Source: Sphaerisporangium perillae (GTDB taxonomy: Bacteria > Actinomycetota > Actinomycetes > Streptosporangiales > Streptosporangiaceae). Taken from it: a stretch of 64,000 nucleotides of DNA. The position numbers and the translations under genes are program-made. Positions 26,158 through 34,171 of the stretch are shown in pieces. The notes under the pieces are model-generated. The model was not told the origin of the DNA. It saw only the letters and a list, made by a program, of their open reading frames with translations, and searched no databases. Position 1 is the stretch's first letter, and the number at the start of each line of letters is the position of its first letter. The stretch covers positions 124,001 to 188,000 of the forward strand of contig NZ_JALLPO010000009.1 in NCBI RefSeq assembly GCF_023276435.1, written 5' to 3'.

Positions 26158-27636
26158 TCAGACCAGGCCCTCCTCGGCCAGGTGCACGTAGTCGAACTCG
26201 ACCGGCTGGTCGTTGATGCCGGTCTTCGGCGGCGCGATCCAGCCGGCGAACTTGCCGTACTCGTACTCGGGGATCATGAGCGCCTGCACGTTCTCACGGT
26301 CCCGGGCGCCGGGCAGCCACTCGGAGGCCCTGGCCTGCCAGGTGGCCTGGTCGACGACCTCGCCCTGCGGCGTCACGTGGTGGCCCGCGTAGACGCCGAC
26401 CTGGCGGTTGAAGCCCTCGTGCGGCAGGGACAGCCGCTCCTCGAGCCCGGCGTCCTCGAGCGCCTGGTTCCAGCGGCGGACGCCGTTGGCGCAGTCCGCG
26501 ACGTACTCGTCCCGCAGGTCCAGGTTGAGCGCGCTCAGCATCGGCACCGTCTTGGTCTTGATCCGGCCGTCCTCGACGTAGCTCAGCTCGCGGGTGGCAT
26601 CGAGCAGGACGTGGTCGTCCTTGCGCTTGGTCTCCATCCAGCGGCCCTTCAGACCGGAGGAGTAGTAGTTGCCGGCGTTGGTGGACTGCTCGGAGCCGAA
26701 CAGGTCCATCGAGACCGAGAACTGGAAGTTCAGGTACTTCTGGATCACCTCCAGCGGGATGCCTCCGTGGGAGAAGACCTCCGCGGTGCCGTGCTCCTTC
26801 ATGAGCTCGGCGGTGCGTTCCAGGATCCGCTGGACGCCCGTGGTGCCCACGAACATGTGGTGGGCCTCCTCCTTGAGCATGAACTCGCAGGTGCGGGCCA
26901 GCGGGTCGAAGGCCGACTCCTTGAGCGTGCCGAGCTGGTACTTCCCGTCGCGGTCGGTGAAGTAGGTGAACATGAAGAACTGCAGCCAGTCGGTGGTCTC
27001 CTCGTTGAAGGCGCCGAGGATGCGCGGGGCGTCGAGGTCGCCGGAGTTGCGCTTGAGCAGCTGCTCGGCCTCCTCCCGGCCCTCCCGGCCGAAGTAGGCG
27101 TGCAGGAGGTAGACCATCGCCCACAGGTGGCGGCCCTCCTCCACGTTGACCTGGAACAGGTTGCGCAGATCGTAGATGCTCGGCGCGGTGCGGCCGAGGA
27201 CGCGCTGCTGCTCGACCGAGGCGGGCTCGGTGTCGCCCTGCACGACGATGAGGCGCATCAGGTCGGCGCGGTGCTCGCCCGGGACCTCCTGCCAGGCCGC
27301 CCCGCCCTTGTGCTTGCCGAAGCCGACCTTCCGGCCGGGGTCCCGCTCCGCGAGGAAGATGCCCCAGCGGTATCGCTCCATCGGGACGTGATCGAAGTGC
27401 GCCCACCCGTCACGCCCCACGGCGATCGCGGTGCGCAGGTAGACGTCCTTGGTCGGCAGGGACGGACCGAGCTGCCTCCACCAGTCGAGGAACTTCGGCT
27501 GCCATCCCTCGAGCGCGCGCTGCAGACGGCGGTCGCCGGCCAGGTCGACGTTGTTGGGAATCCGCTCGCTGTAGTCGATCTCGCTGATCGGTCCGGTGGG
27601 CAAGGGGGCGATGCCGGTGCGAGAGTCGATGCTCAT
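26158..27636 (-). CDS. boxB: benzoyl-CoA 2,3-epoxidase
   Basis: The 492-residue protein matches BoxB over its length, with the two diiron carboxylate motifs NVEEGRHLWAM and LKEEAHHMFVG, the intervening NEETTDWLQF, and the C-terminal YEYGKFAGWIAPP. With electrons from a BoxA-type reductase it epoxidises benzoyl-CoA using O2. ATG 27636 is preferred over GTG 27639 because AGGAG sits at normal spacing. It is transcribed alone or with boxD upstream, and is separated from boxC by paaX on the other strand. Confidence 0.93.
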   Translation of the reverse strand: MSIDSRTGIAPLPTGPISEIDYSERIPNNVDLAGDRRLQRALEGWQPKFLDWWRQLGPSLPTKDVYLRTAIAVGRDGWAHFDHVPMERYRWGIFLAERDPGRKVGFGKHKGGAAWQEVPGEHRADLMRLIVVQGDTEPASVEQQRVLGRTAPSIYDLRNLFQVNVEEGRHLWAMVYLLHAYFGREGREEAEQLLKRNSGDLDAPRILGAFNEETTDWLQFFMFTYFTDRDGKYQLGTLKESAFDPLARTCEFMLKEEAHHMFVGTTGVQRILERTAELMKEHGTAEVFSHGGIPLEVIQKYLNFQFSVSMDLFGSEQSTNAGNYYSSGLKGRWMETKRKDDHVLLDATRELSYVEDGRIKTKTVPMLSALNLDLRDEYVADCANGVRRWNQALEDAGLEERLSLPHEGFNRQVGVYAGHHVTPQGEVVDQATWQARASEWLPGARDRENVQALMIPEYEYGKFAGWIAPPKTGINDQPVEFDYVHLAEEGLV

Positions 27637-27673
27637 CACTGCTCTCCTGTCGTCAGGACGCCGTTCTCAGACA

Positions 27674-27714
27674 AAGTTCTACACTTCTTCTGCGTTCAAT
27701 CAAATATCTGTCAA
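27674..27714 (-). promoter_or_regulatory. probable boxB promoter and GTAGAACTT motif
   Basis: On the minus strand TTGACA (27709-27714) overlaps the upstream gene's stop codon. GTGTAGAACTTTG follows just before the boxB leader. GTAGAACTT matches the core GTAGTACTT of the 27-bp element upstream of boxC at eight of nine bases. The similarity is short, so the assignment is tentative. Confidence 0.35.
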
Positions 27715-29282
27715 CTATTTGCAGGCCGTTCACTCGTGATCGCCTCGAGGACGGCGGGGCTGCCCTGGACGGCGGTGCGCTGCAGGTGGGCATGGACGGC
27801 ACGCAGGCCGCCCTCCTCCTCGCCGCCGCCCGCACGGCCGGGGCCACCATGGACCAGCTGGGGCATGGGCGTGCCATGGCCGGTGGACTCCGCGGCGCTG
27901 TCGTGGTCCAGGACGAGGATGCGGCCGTGGTGGGCGGCCGCCGCGAGCACCACTTCACGGACGAAGTCCTTGTCGGCCGAGACCACGGAGCCGGCCAGGG
28001 ACCCCTCGCCGCAAGCGATCAGATCTCGCAGCTGCTCGGTGCCGGTGTACGGCATGAGGGTGCTCACCGGGCCGAACGCCTCCACCTCGTGCGGCTCCGG
28101 CCGGGCCACATCGTCGACGCGCACCAGCAGCGGGGACAGGAAGGCGCCGCGCTCCGGGTCCGCCCCCACGACCTCGACCTTGGCGAGGTCGCCGTGGACG
28201 ACCGACCCGGCGGAGGCGATCCGCGCCGCCGCCGCGCGCACGTCCTCACGCTGCGGGAGACCGACGAGCGGGCCCATGGTCACCCCGTCGGCGCCGGGTG
28301 CGCCCACGACCACGCGGGCGAGTTCGGCCTCGACGGCCTGCGCGACCATGTCGATCCGCGCCGCCGGGACGAACGCGCGCCGGATCGCCGTGCACTTCTG
28401 TCCCGCCTTGACCGTCATCTCGGTGACCAGGGCGCCCACGAACAGATCGAACTCCGGCCGGCCCGGCACGGCGTCCGGCCCGAGCACCGAGCAGTTGAGC
28501 GAGTCGGCCTCGGCGTTGAAGCGCGCCGAACGCCGCGTGACGGCCGCGTCGGCACGCAGCCGGGCGGCCGTGGACGCCGAACCGGTGAACCCGATGTGGT
28601 CCTGACCGCCCAGCAGGTCGAACAGGCCGGGGATGGCACCGCCGACAAGCTGGATCGCGCCCGGCGGCAGGGCTCCGGACTCCTCCATGATGAGCACCGC
28701 CCGCGCGGCGATGTACGCCGTGGGCGTCGCCGGCTTCACGATGGTCGGCAGCCCGGCGAGCAGGGCGGGCGCGAGCTTCTCGAGCATGCCCCACACCGGG
28801 AAGTTGAACGCGTTGATCTGCACGGCGATGCCGCGCGGTGTGGTGAGGATGTGCCGCCCCGCGAAGGTGCCCCCCTTGCCCAACGGCACCGCGTCGTCCT
28901 CGACGATGACCGTGCCGTCGGGAAGCCCCTTGCGGCCGAGGCTCGCATAGACCAGCGCGGTGCCGATGCCGCCGTCGACGTCGACCTTGGCGTCGCGCCG
29001 GGTGGCGCCGGCCCGGGCCGACAGGTCGTACAGCTCCTGCTTGCGCTCCTCAAGCGCCAGGGCGGCCGCCTTGAGCACGGCGGCCCGCTGGGGGAAGGTC
29101 AGCTCGCGGAGCGCGGCACCGCCGGTCCGTCGCGCGTAGCCGACCGCCCTGCCGAGGTCGAGCCCGTCGCTGCTCACCCGGGTGATGATCTCGCCCGTCA
29201 CCGCGTCGGCGACCTCGGCCCCGTCGCCGGTGCCGGCCTGCCAGGCCCCTTCCAGGTAACTCCGCAGAATCTCGGTGCTCAC
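27711..29282 (-). CDS. boxD: 3,4-dehydroadipyl-CoA semialdehyde dehydrogenase (BoxD / PaaZ aldehyde dehydrogenase type)
   Basis: The 523-residue protein matches the aldehyde dehydrogenase part of PaaZ and BoxD: INAFNFPVWGMLEKLAPALL near residue 150, ARFNAEADSLNCSVLGPDA, and catalytic Cys in VKAGQKCTAIRRA near residue 297. The MaoC-like hydratase half of PaaZ is absent, so it is the stand-alone form expected in a box pathway. It oxidises the CoA-linked semialdehyde made by BoxC to the dicarboxylyl-CoA. GTG 29282 overlaps the stop of the upstream dehydrogenase gene (GTGA). Confidence 0.88.
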   Translation of the reverse strand: MSTEILRSYLEGAWQAGTGDGAEVADAVTGEIITRVSSDGLDLGRAVGYARRTGGAALRELTFPQRAAVLKAAALALEERKQELYDLSARAGATRRDAKVDVDGGIGTALVYASLGRKGLPDGTVIVEDDAVPLGKGGTFAGRHILTTPRGIAVQINAFNFPVWGMLEKLAPALLAGLPTIVKPATPTAYIAARAVLIMEESGALPPGAIQLVGGAIPGLFDLLGGQDHIGFTGSASTAARLRADAAVTRRSARFNAEADSLNCSVLGPDAVPGRPEFDLFVGALVTEMTVKAGQKCTAIRRAFVPAARIDMVAQAVEAELARVVVGAPGADGVTMGPLVGLPQREDVRAAAARIASAGSVVHGDLAKVEVVGADPERGAFLSPLLVRVDDVARPEPHEVEAFGPVSTLMPYTGTEQLRDLIACGEGSLAGSVVSADKDFVREVVLAAAAHHGRILVLDHDSAAESTGHGTPMPQLVHGGPGRAGGGEEEGGLRAVHAHLQRTAVQGSPAVLEAITSERPANS

Positions 29283-30169
29283 GCCGGCTCCTCGCTCCAG
29301 TCGTAGAAACCTCTGCCGGTCTTACGTCCGAGATGTCCCTGTTCGACGAGCTCGACGAGCAGCCTCGGCGGGGCGAACCGCGGGCCGAGCTCGCCCTCGA
29401 GGTACCGCGCGATGCCCAGGCGGACGTCGAGGCCGACGAGGTCGGTGAGGCGCAGCGGCCCGGTCGGGTGGCCGTAGCCGAGCGTCATCGCGGCGTCGAT
29501 GTCCGCCGCGGAGGCGACGCCGGATTCGACCATGCGGATCGCCTCGAGACCGAGGGCGACTCCGAGCCGGCTGCTGGCGAACCCAGGGGCGTTCTTGACC
29601 ACCACCGCGGTCTTGCCGAGCCGCTCAACCCAGGCGACGGCCCGCTCGCGCAGGCCGGGATCGGTGGCGCCGGCGATGACCACCTCGACGAGCCTGCTGG
29701 CGGGGACGGGGTTGAAGAAATGCAGCCCGAGCAGCCGCTCCGGCCGGGCCAGGGCCTGGGCGAGCGTGTCGAGCGAGATGCTGCTGGTGTTGGAGGCGAT
29801 GACCGCGCCGGGGCCTGTCGCGTCCTCGATGGCGCGCAGGGTGACGAGCTTGAGATCGAGGTCTTCGGGCACCGCCTCGATCACGAGCCCCGACCCGGAA
29901 AGATCACGGGGGTCGGCCACGGCTCGCAGCCGCGACATCACCTTCCCCGCTTCCTCGGTGTGGCCGCGCCGCACACTGCCTTCGACCGTGTGCCGCACCC
30001 GGTCCCGGGCGGTCGCCGCGGCCTGTTCGTCGCGCTCCACGAGGATCACGCCGCAGCCGGCGAGGAGCAGGGCGTGGGCGATGCCCGCGCCCATCCGCCC
30101 GCCGCCCACCACCCCGCATCGAACGGGCAGCCGGAGACCGCCGGCGTCGGCGGCGGTGGTATCGGTCAC
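29279..30169 (-). CDS. 3-hydroxyacyl-CoA dehydrogenase
   Basis: The 296-residue protein has the N-terminal NAD site CGVVGGGRMGAGIAHALLLA, the substrate-site motif LLGLHFFNPVP with the catalytic His, and a C-terminal helical domain (GYGHPTGPLRLTDLVGLDV; GHLGRKTGRGFYDW). GTG 30169 is chosen because GGAG lies seven bases upstream; the frame remains open to 30265 without family sequence. It is coupled to the boxD gene by GTGA and should oxidise the 3-hydroxyadipyl-type CoA ester formed in the lower box pathway, giving a 3-oxo ester for thiolysis. Confidence 0.9.
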   Translation of the reverse strand: MTDTTAADAGGLRLPVRCGVVGGGRMGAGIAHALLLAGCGVILVERDEQAAATARDRVRHTVEGSVRRGHTEEAGKVMSRLRAVADPRDLSGSGLVIEAVPEDLDLKLVTLRAIEDATGPGAVIASNTSSISLDTLAQALARPERLLGLHFFNPVPASRLVEVVIAGATDPGLRERAVAWVERLGKTAVVVKNAPGFASSRLGVALGLEAIRMVESGVASAADIDAAMTLGYGHPTGPLRLTDLVGLDVRLGIARYLEGELGPRFAPPRLLVELVEQGHLGRKTGRGFYDWSEEPA

Positions 30170-30274
30170 CGCGGTGCTCCCGCTCCTGCGAGCACCAACG
30201 CGCTGGATGCCGTCATGACCATGCCTCACTTCGATACAGGCAGTTGCACGAACATAACCTGCCACGTTTTCCTT

Positions 30275-30398
30275 ACGTAGCAGAAGTCAAACGTAGCATG
30301 TACTCGCGCCCACCACCGGAGTGGACCACACTCCGCCCGCCCGGTCGGCCTGGACGTGGCAACGCCTGAGCGCGGATCACACACTCAACAGAGTGTGT
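30275..30398. promoter_or_regulatory. control region between hydroxyacyl-CoA dehydrogenase and enoyl-CoA hydratase genes
   Basis: The divergent gap holds three structured elements. ACGTAGCA is directly repeated at 30275-30282 and 30291-30298, 16 bp apart. CGGAGTG (30317-30323) pairs with CACTCCG (30329-30335). ACACACTC (30379-30386) pairs with GAGTGTGT (30391-30398). TTTGTAGCATTACC just before the hydratase ATG resembles part of the 27-bp boxC element. Which protein binds is not known. Confidence 0.5.
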
Positions 30399-30430
30399 GT
30401 CTGGCGTCGGTGATTTGTAGCATTACCACC

Positions 30431-31177
30431 ATGAACGGCACTCTGAACATCGAAGAGGGACCCGACCGCGTGCTCGTGCGGCTGAACCGCCCGCACGTGC
30501 GCAACGCCATCGACGCGGCCATGGTGGCCGACCTTCACGAGATCTGCGCCGAGCTGGAACGCCGCCCCCGGCTGCTGGTGCTGACCGGGACCGATGGCGT
30601 GTTCGCCGCCGGCGCCGACATCCGGGAGCTGCGCGACCGCCGCAAGGAGGACGCGCTCGCCGGGATCAACAGCGGCCTGTTCGAGCGGATCGCCAGACTG
30701 CCGCTGCCGACCGTCGCCGCCGTGGACGGCCCCGCGCTCGGAGGCGGAGCCGAGCTCTCCTACGCCTGCGACTTCCGGATCGCGACGCCGGGCGCACGCT
30801 TCGGCAATCCCGAGACGGGGCTCGGCATCATGGCCGCCGCCGGCGCCTGCTGGCGGCTGCGGGAGCTGGTCGGCGAGCCGCTGGCCAAGGAGGTCCTGCT
30901 CGCGGGCCGCGTCCTGTCGGCGGCCGAGGCCCGCGCGGCCGGGCTGGTCAACGAGCTGGTCCCGGCGGAGGAGCTGCTCGGCACGGCCGGACGCTGGGCC
31001 GACCGGATCCTCACGAGCGCGCCGCTGGCCTTGCGGCTGACCAAGCTGGCCCTCGCCGCCCCGCCCGGCGCCCATCCGGCCTTCGACGACGTGGCGCAGG
31101 CCGTCCTCTTCGAGACCGACGAGAAGCAGCGGCGGATGACCGCCTTCCTCGAGCGCCGGGCGGGAGCCGGTCAATGA
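30431..31177 (+). CDS. enoyl-CoA hydratase/isomerase
   Basis: A 248-residue crotonase with the oxyanion-hole segments GTDGVFAAGADIREL near residue 56 and VDGPALGGGAELSYACDFRI near 98. Glu of NPETGLG near residue 123 is the likely catalytic acid/base. ATG 30431 is used; an open frame continues upstream over the control region. It is divergent from the hydroxyacyl-CoA dehydrogenase, and together they perform hydration and oxidation of the adipyl-CoA-type product of ring cleavage. Confidence 0.9.
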   Translation: MNGTLNIEEGPDRVLVRLNRPHVRNAIDAAMVADLHEICAELERRPRLLVLTGTDGVFAAGADIRELRDRRKEDALAGINSGLFERIARLPLPTVAAVDGPALGGGAELSYACDFRIATPGARFGNPETGLGIMAAAGACWRLRELVGEPLAKEVLLAGRVLSAAEARAAGLVNELVPAEELLGTAGRWADRILTSAPLALRLTKLALAAPPGAHPAFDDVAQAVLFETDEKQRRMTAFLERRAGAGQ

Positions 31178-31248
31178 GGCCACCGCCCGGCATCAGTCCG
31201 CCTTCGGCCGCCGCCAGGGCGCCGGGACACCGGATGTCCGCGGTCAAG

Positions 31249-31271
31249 GTTCTAAATTGGAACAGGTTCTA
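31249..31271. promoter_or_regulatory. IclR-type operator upstream of the LLM oxidoreductase
   Basis: TGGAACAGGTTCTA at 31258-31271 is a TAGAAC-NN-GTTCTA type dyad, and a further half-site GTTCTA lies at 31249-31254. It ends 15 bp before the ATG, a position suited to repression. Related sites lie at 32174, 32669 and 34094. Confidence 0.65.
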
Positions 31272-31286
31272 CTACGCTCTCGTTCC

Positions 31287-32165
31287 ATGCGGTTCACCTA
31301 TGCCGAGGCCATGACCGACCCGTCCTACTACCTTCCGCTGGCCAAGGCCGCCGAGGCCGCGGGGTACACCAGCATCAGCGTGTCCGACTCCCTGATCTAT
31401 CCGAAGGAGTCCGACGCGAGCTATCCGTACACCGCGGACGGCGACCGGGAATTCCTCGCGGACAAGAGCTTCATCGAGACGTTCATCCTCATCGCGGCCA
31501 TGGGAGCGGTCACCTCGACGATCCGGTTCACGCCGTTCGTGCTCAAGCTGCCGGTGCGCCCGCCGGTGCTGGTCGCCAAGCAGGCGAGCTCGATCGCCTA
31601 CCTGACCGGCAACCGGCTCGGCCTCGGCGTCGGGCTCAGCCCCTGGCCGGAGGACTTCGCGGCGATGGGAGTGCCATGGTCGCGGCGCGGCAGGCGGATG
31701 GACGAGGCCATCGAAGTCGTCCGCGGCCTGACGGGCGGCGGCTACTTCGAGTACCACGGCGAGTTCTACGACCTGCCGCCGGTGAAGATCTCCCCGGTTC
31801 CCACGGAGCCGATTCCCATCCTGGTCGGCGGGCACAGCGAGGCGGCGCTGCGCCGGGCCGCCCGTCTCGGCGACGGCTGGATGCACGGCGGAGGCGACGC
31901 CCGCGAACTGGACGCGCTGCTGACCAGGCTGGCCGCCCTGCGCGCCGAGGAGGGCACCACCGGGCGGCCGTTCGAGGTCCATGTGATCTCCCTCGACGCG
32001 TACACGGTGGACGGGGTGCGGCGGCTGGCCGACAAGGGGGTCACCGACCTGATCGTCGGCTTCCGGATGCCCTACATCAAGGGTCCGGACACCGAACCGC
32101 TGGCCAAGAAGATCGAGCACCTGGAGCGCTTCGCCGAGTCGGTGATCGCGAAGATCGAGCCTTGA
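31287..32165 (+). CDS. LLM-class (probably F420-dependent) flavin-type oxidoreductase
   Basis: The 292-residue protein has the luciferase-like TIM-barrel pattern: FTYAEAMTDPSYYLPLAKAA, RLGLGVGLSPWPEDFAAMGV, and the family's repeated PIPILVGGHSEAALRRAARL followed by GDGWMHGG. It resembles actinobacterial F420-dependent oxidoreductases. ATG 31287 follows an IclR-type operator. It opens a run of genes that look like one catabolic unit, and would oxidise or reduce a hydride-accepting organic substrate that I cannot name. Confidence 0.85.
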   Translation: MRFTYAEAMTDPSYYLPLAKAAEAAGYTSISVSDSLIYPKESDASYPYTADGDREFLADKSFIETFILIAAMGAVTSTIRFTPFVLKLPVRPPVLVAKQASSIAYLTGNRLGLGVGLSPWPEDFAAMGVPWSRRGRRMDEAIEVVRGLTGGGYFEYHGEFYDLPPVKISPVPTEPIPILVGGHSEAALRRAARLGDGWMHGGGDARELDALLTRLAALRAEEGTTGRPFEVHVISLDAYTVDGVRRLADKGVTDLIVGFRMPYIKGPDTEPLAKKIEHLERFAESVIAKIEP

Positions 32166-32173
32166 CCAGAAAA

Positions 32174-32187
32174 AAGAACGGGTTACA
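32174..32187. promoter_or_regulatory. degenerate IclR-type operator
   Basis: AAGAACGGGTTACA matches the TAGAAC-NN-GTTCTA dyad with three mismatches and ends eight bases before the GTG of the next gene. It is the weakest of the four sites. Confidence 0.35.
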
Positions 32188-32195
32188 GTTTCATT

Positions 32196-32642
32196 GTGAT
32201 CGATTCCACCGCTGTAACCTGGGAAGCATCGGACGCCGCCCACCCGGCGCGCCGGGCCGCACGCCTGTCCATGGCCACGGTCGCCGCCGGGCGCAAGGAG
32301 GACTGGCTCGGCCTGTTCACCCCCGACGCCCTCGTCGAGGATCCCGTCGGCCCCTCGATGCTCGACCCCGGGGGGAAGGGGCACCGTGGCCACGACGGGA
32401 TCCGGCGGTTCTGGGACGACAACTTCGGCTCGGCACAGGGGTTCCACTTCCGGGTCAGGGACTCCTTCGCCAATGGGCCGTGCTGCGCCAACGTCACCAC
32501 CATCACCGTCACCCTGCGCGGCGGCACGACCATGAAGGTGGACTGCGTGATCATCTACACGGTCGACGACGCGGGGCTGATCACCTCGCTCCGCGCCCAT
32601 TGGGAGCCCGATCGCGCGCTGGCCACCCTGACCACGCCATAG
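32196..32642 (+). CDS. NTF2-like (SnoaL/ketosteroid isomerase-fold) protein
   Basis: The 148-residue protein has the cone-shaped NTF2 fold signature: an N-terminal helix ending in DWLGLFTPDALVEDPVGPS, GHDGIRRFWDDNF, and a long beta sheet (TTMKVDCVIIYTVDDAGLITSLRAHW). Such proteins serve as isomerases, hydratases or decarboxylases on small ring compounds. GTG 32196 lies 30 bp after the LLM oxidoreductase stop. The neighbours suggest a catabolic isomerase or hydratase, but no catalytic pair can be assigned with confidence. Confidence 0.75.
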   Translation: MIDSTAVTWEASDAAHPARRAARLSMATVAAGRKEDWLGLFTPDALVEDPVGPSMLDPGGKGHRGHDGIRRFWDDNFGSAQGFHFRVRDSFANGPCCANVTTITVTLRGGTTMKVDCVIIYTVDDAGLITSLRAHWEPDRALATLTTP

Positions 32643-32668
32643 GCCCCCTCACCCGGGCGACCGTAAAC

Positions 32669-32682
32669 TAGAACGCGTTCTT
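32669..32682. promoter_or_regulatory. IclR-type operator upstream of the second NTF2-like gene
   Basis: TAGAACGCGTTCTT is a near-perfect TAGAAC-NN-GTTCTA dyad. It lies 34 bp before the ATG at 32717, so this gene may have its own promoter. Confidence 0.65.
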
Positions 32683-32716
32683 GCCAACCGGCACGCGGTC
32701 GAGCATGCTGGGGCGC

Positions 32717-33196
32717 ATGGATCTGATCGCGCTGGAGGAGATCCGCCAGACGAAGTACCGCTACCTGCGCTGCCTGGACCTCAAGCTCTGGGACGGCTTC
32801 GCCGACACCCTCACCGAGGACGCCGCGGCGGAGTACGACACCCACGTGGTCGGCGACCCGCTGCGCCTGGCCGGGCGTGAGGCCATCCTCGGCTACATGC
32901 GGGCCAACGTGGGGCCCGAGGTGATCACGACGCACCTCGTCAGCCACCCCGAGATCGAGATCGACGGCGACCATGCCAAGGGCACCTGGTGCCTCGACGA
33001 CACCGTCGTCGCCACGGCCTACCGCCTGCTGATCCGCGGATCCGCCTACTACGAGGACACCTACCGGCGCTGCTCCGACGGGCGGTGGCGGATCAGCGGC
33101 ACCGGCTACAAGCGGACCTACGAGTACACCGTGTCCCTCGACGACCTGCCCAGCCTCAGATTGACCGCGAACCGCTGGTCGACGCCCGCGACCTGA
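32717..33196 (+). CDS. NTF2-like (SnoaL_4-type) protein
   Basis: The 159-residue protein opens with EEIRQTKYRYLRCLDLKLWD and AYYEDTYRRCSDGRWRISGT closes its sheet, a pattern of SnoaL_4 proteins linked with aromatic-ring and polyketide catabolism. ATG 32717 is used, with an IclR-type dyad upstream. Its last 41 bases overlap the 3' end of the convergent IclR gene. It differs clearly from the preceding NTF2-like protein, so the two probably act on different intermediates. Confidence 0.78.
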   Translation: MDLIALEEIRQTKYRYLRCLDLKLWDGFADTLTEDAAAEYDTHVVGDPLRLAGREAILGYMRANVGPEVITTHLVSHPEIEIDGDHAKGTWCLDDTVVATAYRLLIRGSAYYEDTYRRCSDGRWRISGTGYKRTYEYTVSLDDLPSLRLTANRWSTPAT

Positions 33197-34082
33197 CCGG
33201 CGGCGCGCCGCCGAGCTCCGCGGTGACGGCGGCGGCGGCCGCGACGAGTTCGGCGCCGCGCCGGGCGATCTCCGCGCCGGTGACCGAGGCGCCGACGTGC
33301 AGGGTGAGAACCAGCTCCTGCCCGCCGTCGGCGTCGTAGGTGGGCGCGGCGATGAGGTTGACCGGGTGCCTCTTGCGCGGATCGAGGCCGGCGCCGAGGT
33401 AGACGCGTTCCCCGAGGCTCGACACCATCTCGCCGACCAGGGCGCGCACCTCCTGCGGCAGCTCGTACGCGGCGACACCGGCCATCAGCGAGTGCAGCCG
33501 CATGCCGGCCGGCGTGAGGCTCTCCACGAGGTATCCCGCCGCCCGGCAATGCTCGACGACCGCACGGAGATGCTCGCGGTCCATCCGCACCGGCAGCGTC
33601 GGCTCCTTGGCCAGCCACCGGTCGAGCTCCCTGTCGGGCCCCCACAGCACGTACATCAGGCCGACCGGCGGCGCGAACGGGTAGCGCTCGCCCACCTTGA
33701 CCGCCGGGGCGTCCGGCGGGGCGACCGCGTCGAGGATCATGATCTCCTCGCCGACGACGGCCGACGCGGTGCACGTGGCGTGATGGCGCTCGGCCAGCGG
33801 CGCCAGGTGCCGCCGCGCGACCTCACCGGCGGCGAAACTCCGCTGCGCGGCCCGTCCCGCCGCGACGAGAGCGGGGCCGAGGCGGTAGGCCGTCGTCCGC
33901 GCGTCACGCACCAGATAGCCGGCCGCGACCAGCTCGGTGAGGATGCCAAGGCAGGTGGGCTTGCTGATGCCGAGCTCGCGGGCGAGGACGGACAGGCCGA
34001 GCGGGCGGCCGCGGGCCGCGACGAAGTGGTCCAGGACGGCGATCACCCGCTGGGTCGGCGGCGAACGCCGGGCCGTTGCCAT
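33156..34082 (-). CDS. IclR-family transcriptional regulator
   Basis: The 308-residue protein has the IclR N-terminal winged helix (QRVIAVLDHFVAARGRPLGL; ARELGISKPTCLGILTELVAAGYLVRD) and the C-terminal effector domain (GEEIMILDAVAPP; GYLVESLTPAGM; NLIAAPTYDADG). ATG 34082 is used, since the frame upstream runs over the operator. A perfect TAGAAC-GA-GTTCTA dyad sits 12 bp before the start, suggesting autoregulation, and similar dyads precede the neighbouring genes. It is the likely regulator of the 31.3-37.3 kb genes. Confidence 0.92.
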   Translation of the reverse strand: MATARRSPPTQRVIAVLDHFVAARGRPLGLSVLARELGISKPTCLGILTELVAAGYLVRDARTTAYRLGPALVAAGRAAQRSFAAGEVARRHLAPLAERHHATCTASAVVGEEIMILDAVAPPDAPAVKVGERYPFAPPVGLMYVLWGPDRELDRWLAKEPTLPVRMDREHLRAVVEHCRAAGYLVESLTPAGMRLHSLMAGVAAYELPQEVRALVGEMVSSLGERVYLGAGLDPRKRHPVNLIAAPTYDADGGQELVLTLHVGASVTGAEIARRGAELVAAAAAVTAELGGAPPVRSRASTSGSRSI

Positions 34083-34093
34083 TGACCCCCACC

Positions 34094-34153
34094 TAGAACG
34101 AGTTCTACTCTCACCTGGAAGACAACCTACCGCCTCGGTACATATTTGTACCG
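34094..34153. promoter_or_regulatory. divergent operator region: TAGAAC dyad and CGGTACA dyad
   Basis: TAGAACGAGTTCTA (34094-34107) has perfect six-base arms. CGGTACATATTTGTACCG (34136-34153) has perfect seven-base arms around TATT. Both lie between the IclR start (34082) and the DUF1214 start (34172). The first matches the sites upstream of three other genes; the second is unique here. Confidence 0.7.
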
Positions 34154-34171
34154 CAACCCCGAGGGAGTCCG

